From: [Mycobacterium] manitobense
GTDB taxonomy: Bacteria > Actinomycetota > Actinomycetes > Mycobacteriales > Mycobacteriaceae
Length of the DNA: 62,451 bases
Assembly (NCBI RefSeq): GCF_025821665.1
Contig: NZ_JACKSJ010000270.1
Location: 1 to 62,451 of the forward strand
Direction of reading: 5' to 3'
Positions 25,145-33,225 of the stretch are shown piece by piece; position 1 is the first letter of the stretch, and every line of letters begins with the position of its first letter. The translations under genes and the position numbers were made by a program. The notes under the pieces were generated by a model, which ran no database searches, had not been told where the DNA came from, and saw nothing but the letters and a program-made list of their open reading frames with translations.

Positions 25145-25861
25145 TCAGGCCACCCAGTAGGCCTGGGCCTTGATCGACTTGCGCGGAATCCCGTACTCCT
25201 CACGCAACACCTTGGCCACCGCGCGGGTGGTCCGGTTGTCGCTGGCGACCCAGCCGAAATGATCGGCCGCGTCGAACGCCGAGGAGGTCACGGCGTCGAC
25301 CAGCCCGGTGCCGGCGTTCTCGCGGTCCACCCAGGTGATGTCGACGTCGCGGGCCACCGGCAGGTCTTTGTCGTCGGCGTGGCCGGCCTCGAGGAACACC
25401 CGCGCCGGCGCATCGCCGATCGCGTCGAGCAGCGAGTTGATCGCCGGCAGCGACGCGGTGTCGCCGACGATGACGTAGCCGGCGGGGCGCGGTTCGGGCA
25501 GGGCGAAACTGCTGCCCAGCACCGTCACCTCGATGGTGTCGCCCGGCTCGGCGTCAGTGGCCCACTGCGAGGCGATGCCCTCGTGCAACGCGAATTCGAC
25601 GTCCAAGGTGTCGGATTCCGGGTCGGGGTCGACCAGCGTGTAGCCGCGCTGATGCAGCTTGTCGCCGTCGGCGAACCACATCCGCACCCACTGCGTCGGA
25701 TGTGTCGGCCGCCCGGCCAGCATGCCGCCGGCGGTGAAGCTGACACGCAGGTAGTGCGGGCCGATCTGTCGCTTGCCGGTGACCGTGAACTCGTAGTCAC
25801 CCGCGCGGAACAGCTTCAGCACTGTGCCCTGCCAGCCGCGCGTCGCCTTTTGATCACCCAT
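25145..25861 (-). CDS. Siderophore-interacting flavoprotein (ViuB/SIP family)
   Basis: A 238-aa NAD(P)H/FAD ferric-siderophore reductase. The FAD-binding RGYTLVDPDPESDTLDVEFALHEG and GDTIEVTVLGSSFALP segments and a C-terminal NAD(P)H part with VIVGDTASLPAINSLL are typical of SIP. It frees iron by reducing ferric siderophore in the cytoplasm. A palindrome resembling an IdeR box lies immediately upstream of ATG 25861, so iron repression is expected. Confidence 0.9.
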   Translation of the reverse strand: MGDQKATRGWQGTVLKLFRAGDYEFTVTGKRQIGPHYLRVSFTAGGMLAGRPTHPTQWVRMWFADGDKLHQRGYTLVDPDPESDTLDVEFALHEGIASQWATDAEPGDTIEVTVLGSSFALPEPRPAGYVIVGDTASLPAINSLLDAIGDAPARVFLEAGHADDKDLPVARDVDITWVDRENAGTGLVDAVTSSAFDAADHFGWVASDNRTTRAVAKVLREEYGIPRKSIKAQAYWVA

Positions 25862-25880
25862 GCAGGTAAGGGTACCCTTA
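25862..25880. promoter_or_regulatory. IdeR-box-like palindrome over a leaderless promoter
   Basis: A 14-bp perfect palindrome TAAGGGTACCCTTA (25867-25880). The 19 bp at 25862-25880 match the IdeR consensus at about 13 positions (15 counting A/T exchanges). On the minus strand TACCCT plus 7 nt leads to ATG 25861, so the box covers the -10. Confidence 0.6.
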
Positions 25881-25904
25881 GTTGAGGGTCGGTTGGCTCG
25901 TCCG

Positions 25905-27071
25905 TCAACGCACAGGACGTACGCGGGTGAACCGGTGCAGCAGCCACGCGAGCGGGATGGTCACCACCAGCGTGCCGACGGACAGCGCCGCCATCGACCC
26001 GGTGTAGATCGGGAAGTGCAGGATCTCGACCATCACCAGTTCCATGGTGACGAGGTGGATCAAGAAGATCTCATAGGAGATCTCGCCGAGGAACACCATC
26101 GGCCTGCTGGCGAGGAATCGCGAGTACAACCCGCGGTCGCCGAGTGCCACCGGCGCCACGATGAGCGTCGCGATCACGGCGTAGAAGGCCGCCTTCCACA
26201 TCGCCGGCGCCAAGGCGTAGGGCGACGTCGTCGGTTCTCCCGCAAGCGGTGTCGAGGCGATGAAGTAACTCACCACCGCGACGGGCAGCACCGCGAAGGC
26301 GTAACAGCGGACACCCATCACGGAGAGGACCGCGAGCAGCATGCCCCCGACGAACCAGACCAGATACGTCGGCAACCACAGACGCGCCCCGTCCGGTAAC
26401 CCGTCGACGGTGTGGACGAAGATCAACCACGCCGGCGTCACCGCGGCCAACAGCGTCAGGCCACCGAGCAGCAGCCACGGCCGCCACCGGCGGCGGCACA
26501 GCACCGCCAACAGCAGCCAGGCCAACAGCGGCAACACCACGTAGAACGCGGCTTCCACCGCCAGGCTCCACATCTGGGTGAGGCCCTGATGCAGAAAGGA
26601 ATACATGTACTGGTCGGTGTAGATCTGCGTCAGGGTGAGGTTGCGGAACAGCCCCTCCCAGGTGTGCCCGGGATTCGGCCCGGCCATGCGCCAGTGATAG
26701 ACGAGGTATGCCGCGACGACCGTCACGGCGTAGGCCGGCATAATCCGACGGACGCGGTGCCAGGCGTAGCGGCGCACCGACGGCGGCGGACCGCCGGTGG
26801 CGGCGGCCTTGACCCACGGCCGGAACAGCAGGAACCCCGACAGCACGAAGAAGACCGGGACACCGATCTCCATGCGGGCGTAGACGAGCCCCTCGTACCC
26901 GTGGGTGTACTTGCCGGTGGTGTAGGCGGCGTGCGTCAGCACGACCAGCAGGGCGGCGACGGCCCGCACCCCGGTGAGCGAGGCGACCCGCTCGGCGGCG
27001 CTGACGGACTCGAGCCCGCCTTGGGCGTCGTTGAGCTGCCCGGTGTCCTGGACGCCTCGCGGTGCGGTCAC
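25905..27071 (-). CDS. Membrane acyltransferase, AT3/OafA family (Rv1254 homologue)
   Basis: A 388-aa protein with about ten helices of the acyltransferase-3 family. The catalytic His is in VVLTHAAYTTG, followed by VFFVLSGFLLFRPW and, near the end, GEISYEIFLIHL. It likely O-acylates a glycan or lipid at the membrane. The GTG start overlaps the deaD stop (GTGA, 27068-27071), so it is translationally coupled to the helicase. Confidence 0.9.
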   Translation of the reverse strand: MTAPRGVQDTGQLNDAQGGLESVSAAERVASLTGVRAVAALLVVLTHAAYTTGKYTHGYEGLVYARMEIGVPVFFVLSGFLLFRPWVKAAATGGPPPSVRRYAWHRVRRIMPAYAVTVVAAYLVYHWRMAGPNPGHTWEGLFRNLTLTQIYTDQYMYSFLHQGLTQMWSLAVEAAFYVVLPLLAWLLLAVLCRRRWRPWLLLGGLTLLAAVTPAWLIFVHTVDGLPDGARLWLPTYLVWFVGGMLLAVLSVMGVRCYAFAVLPVAVVSYFIASTPLAGEPTTSPYALAPAMWKAAFYAVIATLIVAPVALGDRGLYSRFLASRPMVFLGEISYEIFLIHLVTMELVMVEILHFPIYTGSMAALSVGTLVVTIPLAWLLHRFTRVRPVR

Positions 27072-28744
27072 TTGCCCTTGCGGTGCGCCTTGGGCCCGCT
27101 GTCGGGTTCGAGGTGGATGAGTTGACCCTGGATCCGGGTCTTCTCCAGGGCCTTCAACGTCTGCTGGGACAGGTTCGCAGGCAGCTCGACCAACGAATGG
27201 TCCGGCTTGATGGTGATGTGGCCGAAGTCGCTGCGGTTGAGCCCGCCCTCGTTGGCGATGGCACCGACGATCGCGCCGGGCATCACCTTGTGCCGCTTGC
27301 CCACCGCTATGCGGTACAGCGCGAGATCGCTGCGCCGCTCACGTGGCCTGCCCTCGCCGCGTTCCTTGCGGGGACGCTCGTCACGTTCGCGCTTCTTCTC
27401 CGGCGGCGGCTCGACCATCAGGAATTCCGCGCCGTCGCGGGCCTGCACCGCGAGCGCCGCCGCGATGTCGGCCATCGGGACGTTGTTGTCCCGCTCGTAG
27501 TCCTCGATGAGCCGGCGAAACAGGCCGATCTCGGGAGCCGTGAGCGATTCGCTGATCGAATCCCGGAACTTCTCGACGCGCTGGGCATTGACGTCGTCGA
27601 CCGACGGCAGCGGGGACTCGACAAGCTTCTGCCGGGTCACGCGTTCGATCGAGCTGAGCAGATGGCGCTCGCGCGGGGTGACGAACAGCAGCGCGGTCCC
27701 CGAGCGGCCCGCCCGGCCCGTGCGGCCGATGCGGTGCACATAGGACTCGGGGTCGTGCGGGATGTCGTAGTTCAGCACGTGCGAGATGCGCTCGACGTCG
27801 AGGCCGCGGGCGGCGACGTCGGTGGCGATGAGGATGTCGAGCTTGCCGTCCTTGAGCGAGGCGATGGTGCGCTCACGCTGGGCCTGCGCGATGTCGCCGT
27901 TGATGGCCATCGCGGAGAACCCGCGGGCGCGCAGTTTCTCGGCGACCTCCTCGGTGGCCTGCTTGGTCCGGACGAACACGATCATCGCCTCGAACGGTTC
28001 GACCTCGAGCAACCGGGTGAGCGCGTCCATCTTCCGGTGTCCCGAGACCTGGATGTAGCGCTGGGTGATGTTGTCGGCGGTCGCGGTCTTGGATTCGACC
28101 TTCACCTGAACCGGGTCGTGCAGGTACTTGTTGGTGATCTTGCGGATGGCAGGCGGCATGGTGGCCGAGAACAGCGCCACCTGCTTGTACTCGGGCGTGC
28201 CTTCCAGGATGCGTTCGACGTCCTCGGCGAAACCCATCTGCAGCATCTCGTCGGCCTCGTCGAGCACCAGGTAGTCGAGATGCGAGAGGTCGAGGCTGCG
28301 CTTCTCCAGGTGGTCGATCACCCGGCCCGGCGTTCCGACGACCACCTGGGCGCCGCGCTTGAGCCCGGCCATCTGGGGGCCGTACGGCGAGCCGCCGTAG
28401 ATCGGCAGGACGTTGACCTTCAGGTGCGCGCCGTAGCGGCTGAACGCCTCGGCGACCTGTAGGGCGAGCTCCCGCGTCGGCGCCAGCACCAGCGCCTGCG
28501 TGATGCGGCTCGAGGTGTCGATCTTGGACAGGATCGGGATGGCGAACGCCGCCGTCTTGCCGGTGCCCGTCTGCGCCAGGCCGACGACGTCGGACCCCGC
28601 CAGCATGGCCGGGATGGTGGCGGCCTGGATGGGCGACGGCGACTCATAGCCGACGTCAGCGACTGCCCGCAGCACCTCAGGGTGAATGTGCAGGTCAGCG
28701 AAGGAAGGTTCGGCTCCGGATTCTTCCGGTTCAGGCGGCGTCAT
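27068..28744 (-). CDS. deaD: DEAD-box RNA helicase DeaD/CsdA (Rv1253 homologue)
   Basis: A 558-aa ATP-dependent RNA helicase. Q motif SPSPIQ, Walker A AQTGTGKT (57-64), DEAD near residue 160, SATMPP, then ARGLDVERISHV and HRIGRTGRAGRSG. The C-terminal DbpA-type RNA-binding domain (VGKRHKVMPGAIVGAIANEGG) and a basic tail mark it as the DeaD type used in ribosome assembly and cold growth. TAGACT upstream of ATG 28744 is a plausible -10. Confidence 0.95.
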   Translation of the reverse strand: MTPPEPEESGAEPSFADLHIHPEVLRAVADVGYESPSPIQAATIPAMLAGSDVVGLAQTGTGKTAAFAIPILSKIDTSSRITQALVLAPTRELALQVAEAFSRYGAHLKVNVLPIYGGSPYGPQMAGLKRGAQVVVGTPGRVIDHLEKRSLDLSHLDYLVLDEADEMLQMGFAEDVERILEGTPEYKQVALFSATMPPAIRKITNKYLHDPVQVKVESKTATADNITQRYIQVSGHRKMDALTRLLEVEPFEAMIVFVRTKQATEEVAEKLRARGFSAMAINGDIAQAQRERTIASLKDGKLDILIATDVAARGLDVERISHVLNYDIPHDPESYVHRIGRTGRAGRSGTALLFVTPRERHLLSSIERVTRQKLVESPLPSVDDVNAQRVEKFRDSISESLTAPEIGLFRRLIEDYERDNNVPMADIAAALAVQARDGAEFLMVEPPPEKKRERDERPRKERGEGRPRERRSDLALYRIAVGKRHKVMPGAIVGAIANEGGLNRSDFGHITIKPDHSLVELPANLSQQTLKALEKTRIQGQLIHLEPDSGPKAHRKGK

Positions 28745-28842
28745 AGCGAGGCAAGTCTAGTGCGCCGAAGCACGCCGGTCGCCCAGCGCGCCTGTTCGAT
28801 CACTTTCGACCCGACAGGTCCGCGACGTGACATCCTGCGTGG

Positions 28843-31509
28843 GTGTCCACTCCGGTGGGGCCCTCGGGGATCGTGACGTTCCTCTTCACCGACATCGAGG
28901 GTTCGACGCGTCGGTGGGAGGCCGACGCAGGCGGGATGCGAGTCGCCCTGGCCGAGCACGACGAGTCGCTGCGCCAGGTGATCGACTCGCATGGCGGCTG
29001 GCTGTTCAAGCACACCGGCGACGGTGTCTGCGCCGCCTTCGCCTCGCCGCGCGCGGCGATCGACGCGGCGGTGGCGGCGCAGCGGACCCTCGAGTTGCCC
29101 GTGCGGATGGGCATCGCCACCGGCGAGGCGGAGCGGCGCGGCCAGGACTACTTCGGTGTCGTGCTCAATCGGGTCGCGAGAGTGATGTCCGCCGGTCACG
29201 GTCGCCAGATCCTGCTCGCCGAATCCACCGCGGCCCTGGTCGGCGACGTCGGCCTCATCCGCCTCGGGCCGCGCCGCCTGCGCGACGTGCCCGTCCCGGT
29301 GACGATCTTCCAGGTCTGCGCCGACGGCCTGCAGACGACGTTCCCGCCCCTGCGGGCCGTCGGGCCGACTCCGGGGAATCTGCGCCCGCAGGTGGCCAGG
29401 CTGGTCGGGCGCGACGCAGTCCTCGCCGAGATCACCGACACCGTGCGCAACCACCAGGTGGTGACGCTGACCGGCGTCGGCGGCGTCGGCAAAACCCGGC
29501 TGGCGCTCGCCGTCGCGGCGCGGCTCGAGAACGAGATGCCCGACGGCGTCTGGGTGATGGAACTCGCCGCGGTCGCCGACCCGGCCGCGGTGCCCGACGC
29601 GGTCGCCACCGTGCTGGGCATCACCCAGCAGCCGGGCGAGAGTCTGGTCGACACCATCGGCGCCGCACTCGAGGACCGAAACCAGCTGCTCGTGTTCGAC
29701 AACTGCGAGCACCTTCTCGAGGCGTCCGCGGCCCTGATCGACGTCGTCGTCGCGCACTCGGCGACGGTGAAGATCCTGGCGACCAGCCGGGAAGGCCTCG
29801 GCCTCGCCGAGGAACGCGTCCGCACCGTGCCGTCCCTCGAGGTGGCAGCCGGAACGGCCTCAGCGGCGGTGGCCCTGTTCGTCGAGCGCGCCGACGCCGC
29901 GTCACAGCGCTTCTCGATGCAGGACCAGCGAACAGCCGACGCCGTGCTCGAGATCTGCCGTCGCCTCGACGGCATACCGCTGGCCATCGAACTCGCGGCG
30001 TCACGGATGGCGTCGATGTCGGCGATGGACGTCCGCGACCATCTCGACCAGCGCTTCCGGCTGCTCACCGGAACGCGGCGCGGGCTGCAACGGCACCAGA
30101 CGCTCCGGCACGCCGTCGGCTGGTCCTACGAACTCCTCGACGATCGCGAGAAGGCGATGCTGATGAGGTGTTCGGTCTTCGTCGGCGGCTTCACATTGGC
30201 GAGCGCATGCGCCGTGGCCGGGTCCGGCTGCCCCGACGAGGTCGCGGTGCTGGACGTCCTCGACGCCCTGGTGCGCAAGTCGCTGCTGAGTGCCGAACAG
30301 ACAGCGGGCGCCACGCGGTACTCGATGCTCGAGACCATCCGCGAGTTCGGTGAGGAGCGGCTCGCCGAGCATGGCGACGGCGCGGCGACGAGATCGGCGC
30401 ATGCGCGGCACTTCGCAGGCTGCGAACGCGATCTGCTGAGACTGTGGGACGGACCGCGCCAGCGCGAGGCCTACGCCTGGCTGGATGCCGAGTGGACGAA
30501 CCTGCGCACCGCCTTCCGCTGCGCCGCGGACAGCGGTGACATCGAGGTGGCCGCTGCGATCGCCTGCTGCTGTGCACCGCTCGGGTACATGGTGGAGAAC
30601 TTCGAGGCGATCGCGTGGGCCGAGGAACTCGTCGAGCCGGCGCGCACCGCAGGCCATCCCCGGCTCGCCGCACTCTGCGTGGCGTCGGCGCTGTCGATGT
30701 GGCCCGGACGCTTCGAGGACGCGGTCCGCTACAGCGAGTGGGGACAGCTCGCCATCGGCGACGGGGCGGGAGTGGAGTTCGGCCTCGAGGGCTGGCTCGC
30801 CGGTCCCCTCCTGGCGATCGGGGAACCCGACCGCGCCGCCGCGTGGTGCCGCAACCGGCTGGCCCGCCATCCCGATTCCCACGGCCTCGTGCGGGCCTGC
30901 CTGGTGATGGCGTTGTGGAACCTCGGAACGGTCGAGGAGGCGACGGCGGCGACCGAAGGGCTGCTCGAGACGGCGGAGAGCTCTGGTAATCCGCACATGC
31001 TGTCGTTCGCCCTGTTCGCCTACGGCCGCGCGTTCAGGAGCGTCGATCACGTCCGCGCACTCGACGCGATGCGCCGCGGGCTGGCGATCGCCCGGGAGAG
31101 CGGCAACCGCACCAACGAATCGCATCTGGCGGTCAACATGGCGATCGTGGAGGCCACCCACGGCGACACGATGACGGCGCTCGACCACGTCGCGATGGCG
31201 ATCGGCAACCAAGGCGACGCCGCGAACAGAATCGTCGCCAGCCGTCGGCTGGTGATACTCGCCTACCTCTTCGACCGGATCGGACGCTACGAACCCGCGG
31301 CGCGCCTCGTCGGCTTCGCGGCCAGTCCGTTCGCGACCGCGGTGTTCCCGGAGATCCAGGGCGCGCTCGAACATCTGCAGGAGGTGCTAGGCGAGACGCG
31401 GTACGCATCGCTGACGCACGCCGGGGCGACCACCTCGACGAACGAGATGGTCAACTTCGCCCACGAACAGATCGATCAGGTCCGCAGTGCGCTGACGCGG
31501 CCCGCATGA
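28843..31509 (+). CDS. Class III cyclase fused to NB-ARC ATPase and TPR-like region
   Basis: An 888-aa cytoplasmic signalling protein. Residues 5-165 form a class III nucleotide cyclase domain (FLFTDIEGSTRRW, LFKHTGDGVCAAF, VVLNRVARVMSAGHG, with the metal Asp pair and Asn/Arg present). Next is an NB-ARC/AAA domain with Walker A GVGGVGKT (211-218) and QLLVFDNCEHLLEA, followed by a helical repeat region. Relatives often end in a LuxR HTH; here none is seen, so DNA binding is doubtful. GTG 28843 is used. It is divergent from deaD. Confidence 0.88.
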   Translation: MSTPVGPSGIVTFLFTDIEGSTRRWEADAGGMRVALAEHDESLRQVIDSHGGWLFKHTGDGVCAAFASPRAAIDAAVAAQRTLELPVRMGIATGEAERRGQDYFGVVLNRVARVMSAGHGRQILLAESTAALVGDVGLIRLGPRRLRDVPVPVTIFQVCADGLQTTFPPLRAVGPTPGNLRPQVARLVGRDAVLAEITDTVRNHQVVTLTGVGGVGKTRLALAVAARLENEMPDGVWVMELAAVADPAAVPDAVATVLGITQQPGESLVDTIGAALEDRNQLLVFDNCEHLLEASAALIDVVVAHSATVKILATSREGLGLAEERVRTVPSLEVAAGTASAAVALFVERADAASQRFSMQDQRTADAVLEICRRLDGIPLAIELAASRMASMSAMDVRDHLDQRFRLLTGTRRGLQRHQTLRHAVGWSYELLDDREKAMLMRCSVFVGGFTLASACAVAGSGCPDEVAVLDVLDALVRKSLLSAEQTAGATRYSMLETIREFGEERLAEHGDGAATRSAHARHFAGCERDLLRLWDGPRQREAYAWLDAEWTNLRTAFRCAADSGDIEVAAAIACCCAPLGYMVENFEAIAWAEELVEPARTAGHPRLAALCVASALSMWPGRFEDAVRYSEWGQLAIGDGAGVEFGLEGWLAGPLLAIGEPDRAAAWCRNRLARHPDSHGLVRACLVMALWNLGTVEEATAATEGLLETAESSGNPHMLSFALFAYGRAFRSVDHVRALDAMRRGLAIARESGNRTNESHLAVNMAIVEATHGDTMTALDHVAMAIGNQGDAANRIVASRRLVILAYLFDRIGRYEPAARLVGFAASPFATAVFPEIQGALEHLQEVLGETRYASLTHAGATTSTNEMVNFAHEQIDQVRSALTRPA

Positions 31510-31537
31510 CCTCCCGGGCCGGCAACGATCCGGCCGG

Positions 31538-31550
31538 TACGGTGCCTGTT
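31538..31550 (+). promoter_or_regulatory. Leaderless promoter -10 of lprE
   Basis: TACGGT at 31538-31543 then 7 nt to GTG 31551, a textbook mycobacterial leaderless arrangement. Confidence 0.55.
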
Positions 31551-32108
31551 GTGAAGTGGCTCGTGACACCGGCCGCAGCCCTGGCGCTGCTCACGATCGT
31601 CGGGTGCGGAGCGAGTGATTCGACGGTGTCGAAGACTCCCGAGGCCGCGACCGCGACGCCGAGCGCGGCACCGCCGCCGACCATCCGGCCGACCGTCGGC
31701 CCGACGACCGCAGCGCCGGCGGGCCCCGTCGACCCGTGCGCGGTCAACCTCGCCGCGCCCGAGATCGCCAAGGCGGTGTCCGAACTCCCCCGCGACCCCC
31801 GCAGCAACCAGGCCTGGAGTCCGGAACCGGTGGCCGGGAACTACAACGAGTGCGCCCAGTTGTCCGCGGTGATCGTGCGCGCCAACACCAATGCCGAGAG
31901 CCCGAACACCCGCGCGGTGCTGTTCCACCAGGGCAAGTTCATCCCGACCGCGGTGCCCGACACCTACGGGTTCAACGGTATCGAGGACTCGGCGTCGAGC
32001 GGGGATACCGTCGCGCTGCGGTATTCCGGCGGCATCGAGGGCCTCGACAGCGTGGTGCGGTTCCGCTGGAACGGCAACGGGGTCGAGTTGATCGGCAACA
32101 CAGGCTGA
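31551..32108 (+). CDS. lprE: Lipoprotein LprE (Rv1252c homologue)
   Basis: A 185-aa cell-envelope lipoprotein. Signal KWLVTPAAALALLTIVGC ends in lipobox IVGC. A Thr/Pro/Ala-rich spacer follows, then the conserved LprE domain (VDPCAVNLAAPEIAKAVSELPRDPRS, NYNECAQLSAV, FRWNGNGVELIGNT). GTG 31551 is chosen because the signal starts there with a leaderless -10. ATG 31506 overlaps the cyclase stop (ATGA) and would place 15 residues before the signal. Confidence 0.92.
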   Translation: MKWLVTPAAALALLTIVGCGASDSTVSKTPEAATATPSAAPPPTIRPTVGPTTAAPAGPVDPCAVNLAAPEIAKAVSELPRDPRSNQAWSPEPVAGNYNECAQLSAVIVRANTNAESPNTRAVLFHQGKFIPTAVPDTYGFNGIEDSASSGDTVALRYSGGIEGLDSVVRFRWNGNGVELIGNTG

Positions 32109-32121
32109 CCAACCACGCGCA

Positions 32122-32137
32122 TGTGGTTTACGTCACA
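32122..32137. promoter_or_regulatory. Crp-like site upstream of the channel gene
   Basis: TGTGG 32122-32126, 6 nt, TCACA 32133-32137, 9 of 10 positions of the Crp consensus, 61 nt before ATG 32198. Confidence 0.4.
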
Positions 32138-32154
32138 ATCCCTCGGGTATGACG

Positions 32155-32181
32155 CCGGTGTCAATAGTTCGGGGACACCGG
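32155..32181 (+). promoter_or_regulatory. 5' hairpin before the channel gene
   Basis: CCGGTGTC 32155-32162 pairs with GACACCGG 32174-32181 across an 11-nt loop, ending 16 nt before ATG 32198. It may be a terminator for lprE or a leader structure. Confidence 0.4.
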
Positions 32182-32197
32182 TGAAGGGATAGGTCCA

Positions 32198-33106
32198 ATG
32201 GAGGACGCACTCCGAGACATGTGGCGGTCGGTGGCCACATTCGCGCCCAAACTCCTGGCGTTCATCGTCATCCTTGTCGTCGGCTGGCTGGTGGCCAAGC
32301 TCATCGCCAAGGCCATCGACAAGGTGCTCGAGCGGGTCGGATTCGACCGGGCCGTCGAGCGCGGCGGTATCAAGAAGGCGCTGCAGCAGAGCAACTACGA
32401 CGCCTCGACCATCGTCAGCAAGATCGTCTACTACGCACTGCTGCTGTTCGTCCTGCAGCTGGCCTTCGGGGTGTTCGGCTCCAATCCGATCAGCGACCTG
32501 CTGGCCGGCGTCATCGCCTTCCTGCCGAAGCTGCTGGTCGCGCTCATCATCGTGGTGGTGGCCGCCGCGATCGCCGCGGCCGTGCGCGACATCGTGTCCA
32601 ACGCCCTCGGCGGCCTGTCCTACGGACGGATGCTCGCCAACATCGCCAGCATCTTCATTCTCGGGCTCGGCATCATCGCCGCACTCAACCAGGTCGGCAT
32701 CGCACTCACCGTGACCCTGCCCGTCCTCGTCGCGATCCTCGCCACCGTCGGCGGCATCCTCGTGGTCGGTGTCGGCGGCGGCCTGATCAAGCCGATGCAG
32801 CACCGCTGGGAGGACTACCTCGACAAGGCCGAGCGCGAGGGCCGCAACATGCGCGAGCACCTGGACCGGCGCCAGTCGGACGGGTCCACCCAGCAACTGC
32901 CGGTCTACAGCACTGCGCCGTCGGGCCCCACGCCCACCGGTCCCACCCCGACGGTCCCGGGACAGCCCTACCCGCAGGGTCAGGGCGGCGGCGCGTCCTA
33001 TCCCCCGCCGCCGCAACACCAGGCGGCGCCGCCGCAGCACCAGGCGCCCCAGGGCTACGGCGACTACCCGCAGCAGGGCTACGGCGACCGCGGCCCGCAG
33101 AGGTAA
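32198..33106 (+). CDS. Mechanosensitive-channel-like (TM-helix repeat) membrane protein
   Basis: A 302-aa inner-membrane protein of the conserved TM-helix (CmpX-like) family. Four or five helices are present, with repeated amphipathic segments (VVGWLVAKLIAKAIDKVLERVGFDRAVE, AAAVRDIVSNALGGLSYGRMLANI). The C-terminal 90 residues are Pro/Gln/Gly-rich and disordered. Family members are linked to osmotic or envelope stress, but channel activity is not proven. A Crp-like site and a hairpin lie upstream. Confidence 0.8.
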   Translation: MEDALRDMWRSVATFAPKLLAFIVILVVGWLVAKLIAKAIDKVLERVGFDRAVERGGIKKALQQSNYDASTIVSKIVYYALLLFVLQLAFGVFGSNPISDLLAGVIAFLPKLLVALIIVVVAAAIAAAVRDIVSNALGGLSYGRMLANIASIFILGLGIIAALNQVGIALTVTLPVLVAILATVGGILVVGVGGGLIKPMQHRWEDYLDKAEREGRNMREHLDRRQSDGSTQQLPVYSTAPSGPTPTGPTPTVPGQPYPQGQGGGASYPPPPQHQAAPPQHQAPQGYGDYPQQGYGDRGPQR

Positions 33107-33127
33107 CCCCGCGGTATCCCCCGCCGC

Positions 33128-33183
33128 CGAGACTGCGGTGAGATCGCCGATCCGGTGCATGACGCGATCTCACCGCAGTCTCG
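33128..33183. terminator. 20-bp perfect stem hairpin
   Basis: Arms 33128-33147 and 33164-33183 are perfect 20-bp complements with a 16-nt loop. It lies 21 bp after the channel gene stop and 30 bp before the promoter of the nuclease-helicase. No T-run follows, so it may act as an intrinsic terminator of the mycobacterial type or as a repeat element. Confidence 0.6.
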
Positions 33184-33212
33184 CCGTGCGGCCTGCTGTC
33201 GGCCCGCTCCCC

Positions 33213-33225
33213 TAGCATTGCCCTC
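33213..33225 (+). promoter_or_regulatory. Leaderless promoter -10 of the nuclease-helicase
   Basis: TAGCAT at 33213-33218 followed by 7 nt and GTG 33226. Confidence 0.55.
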
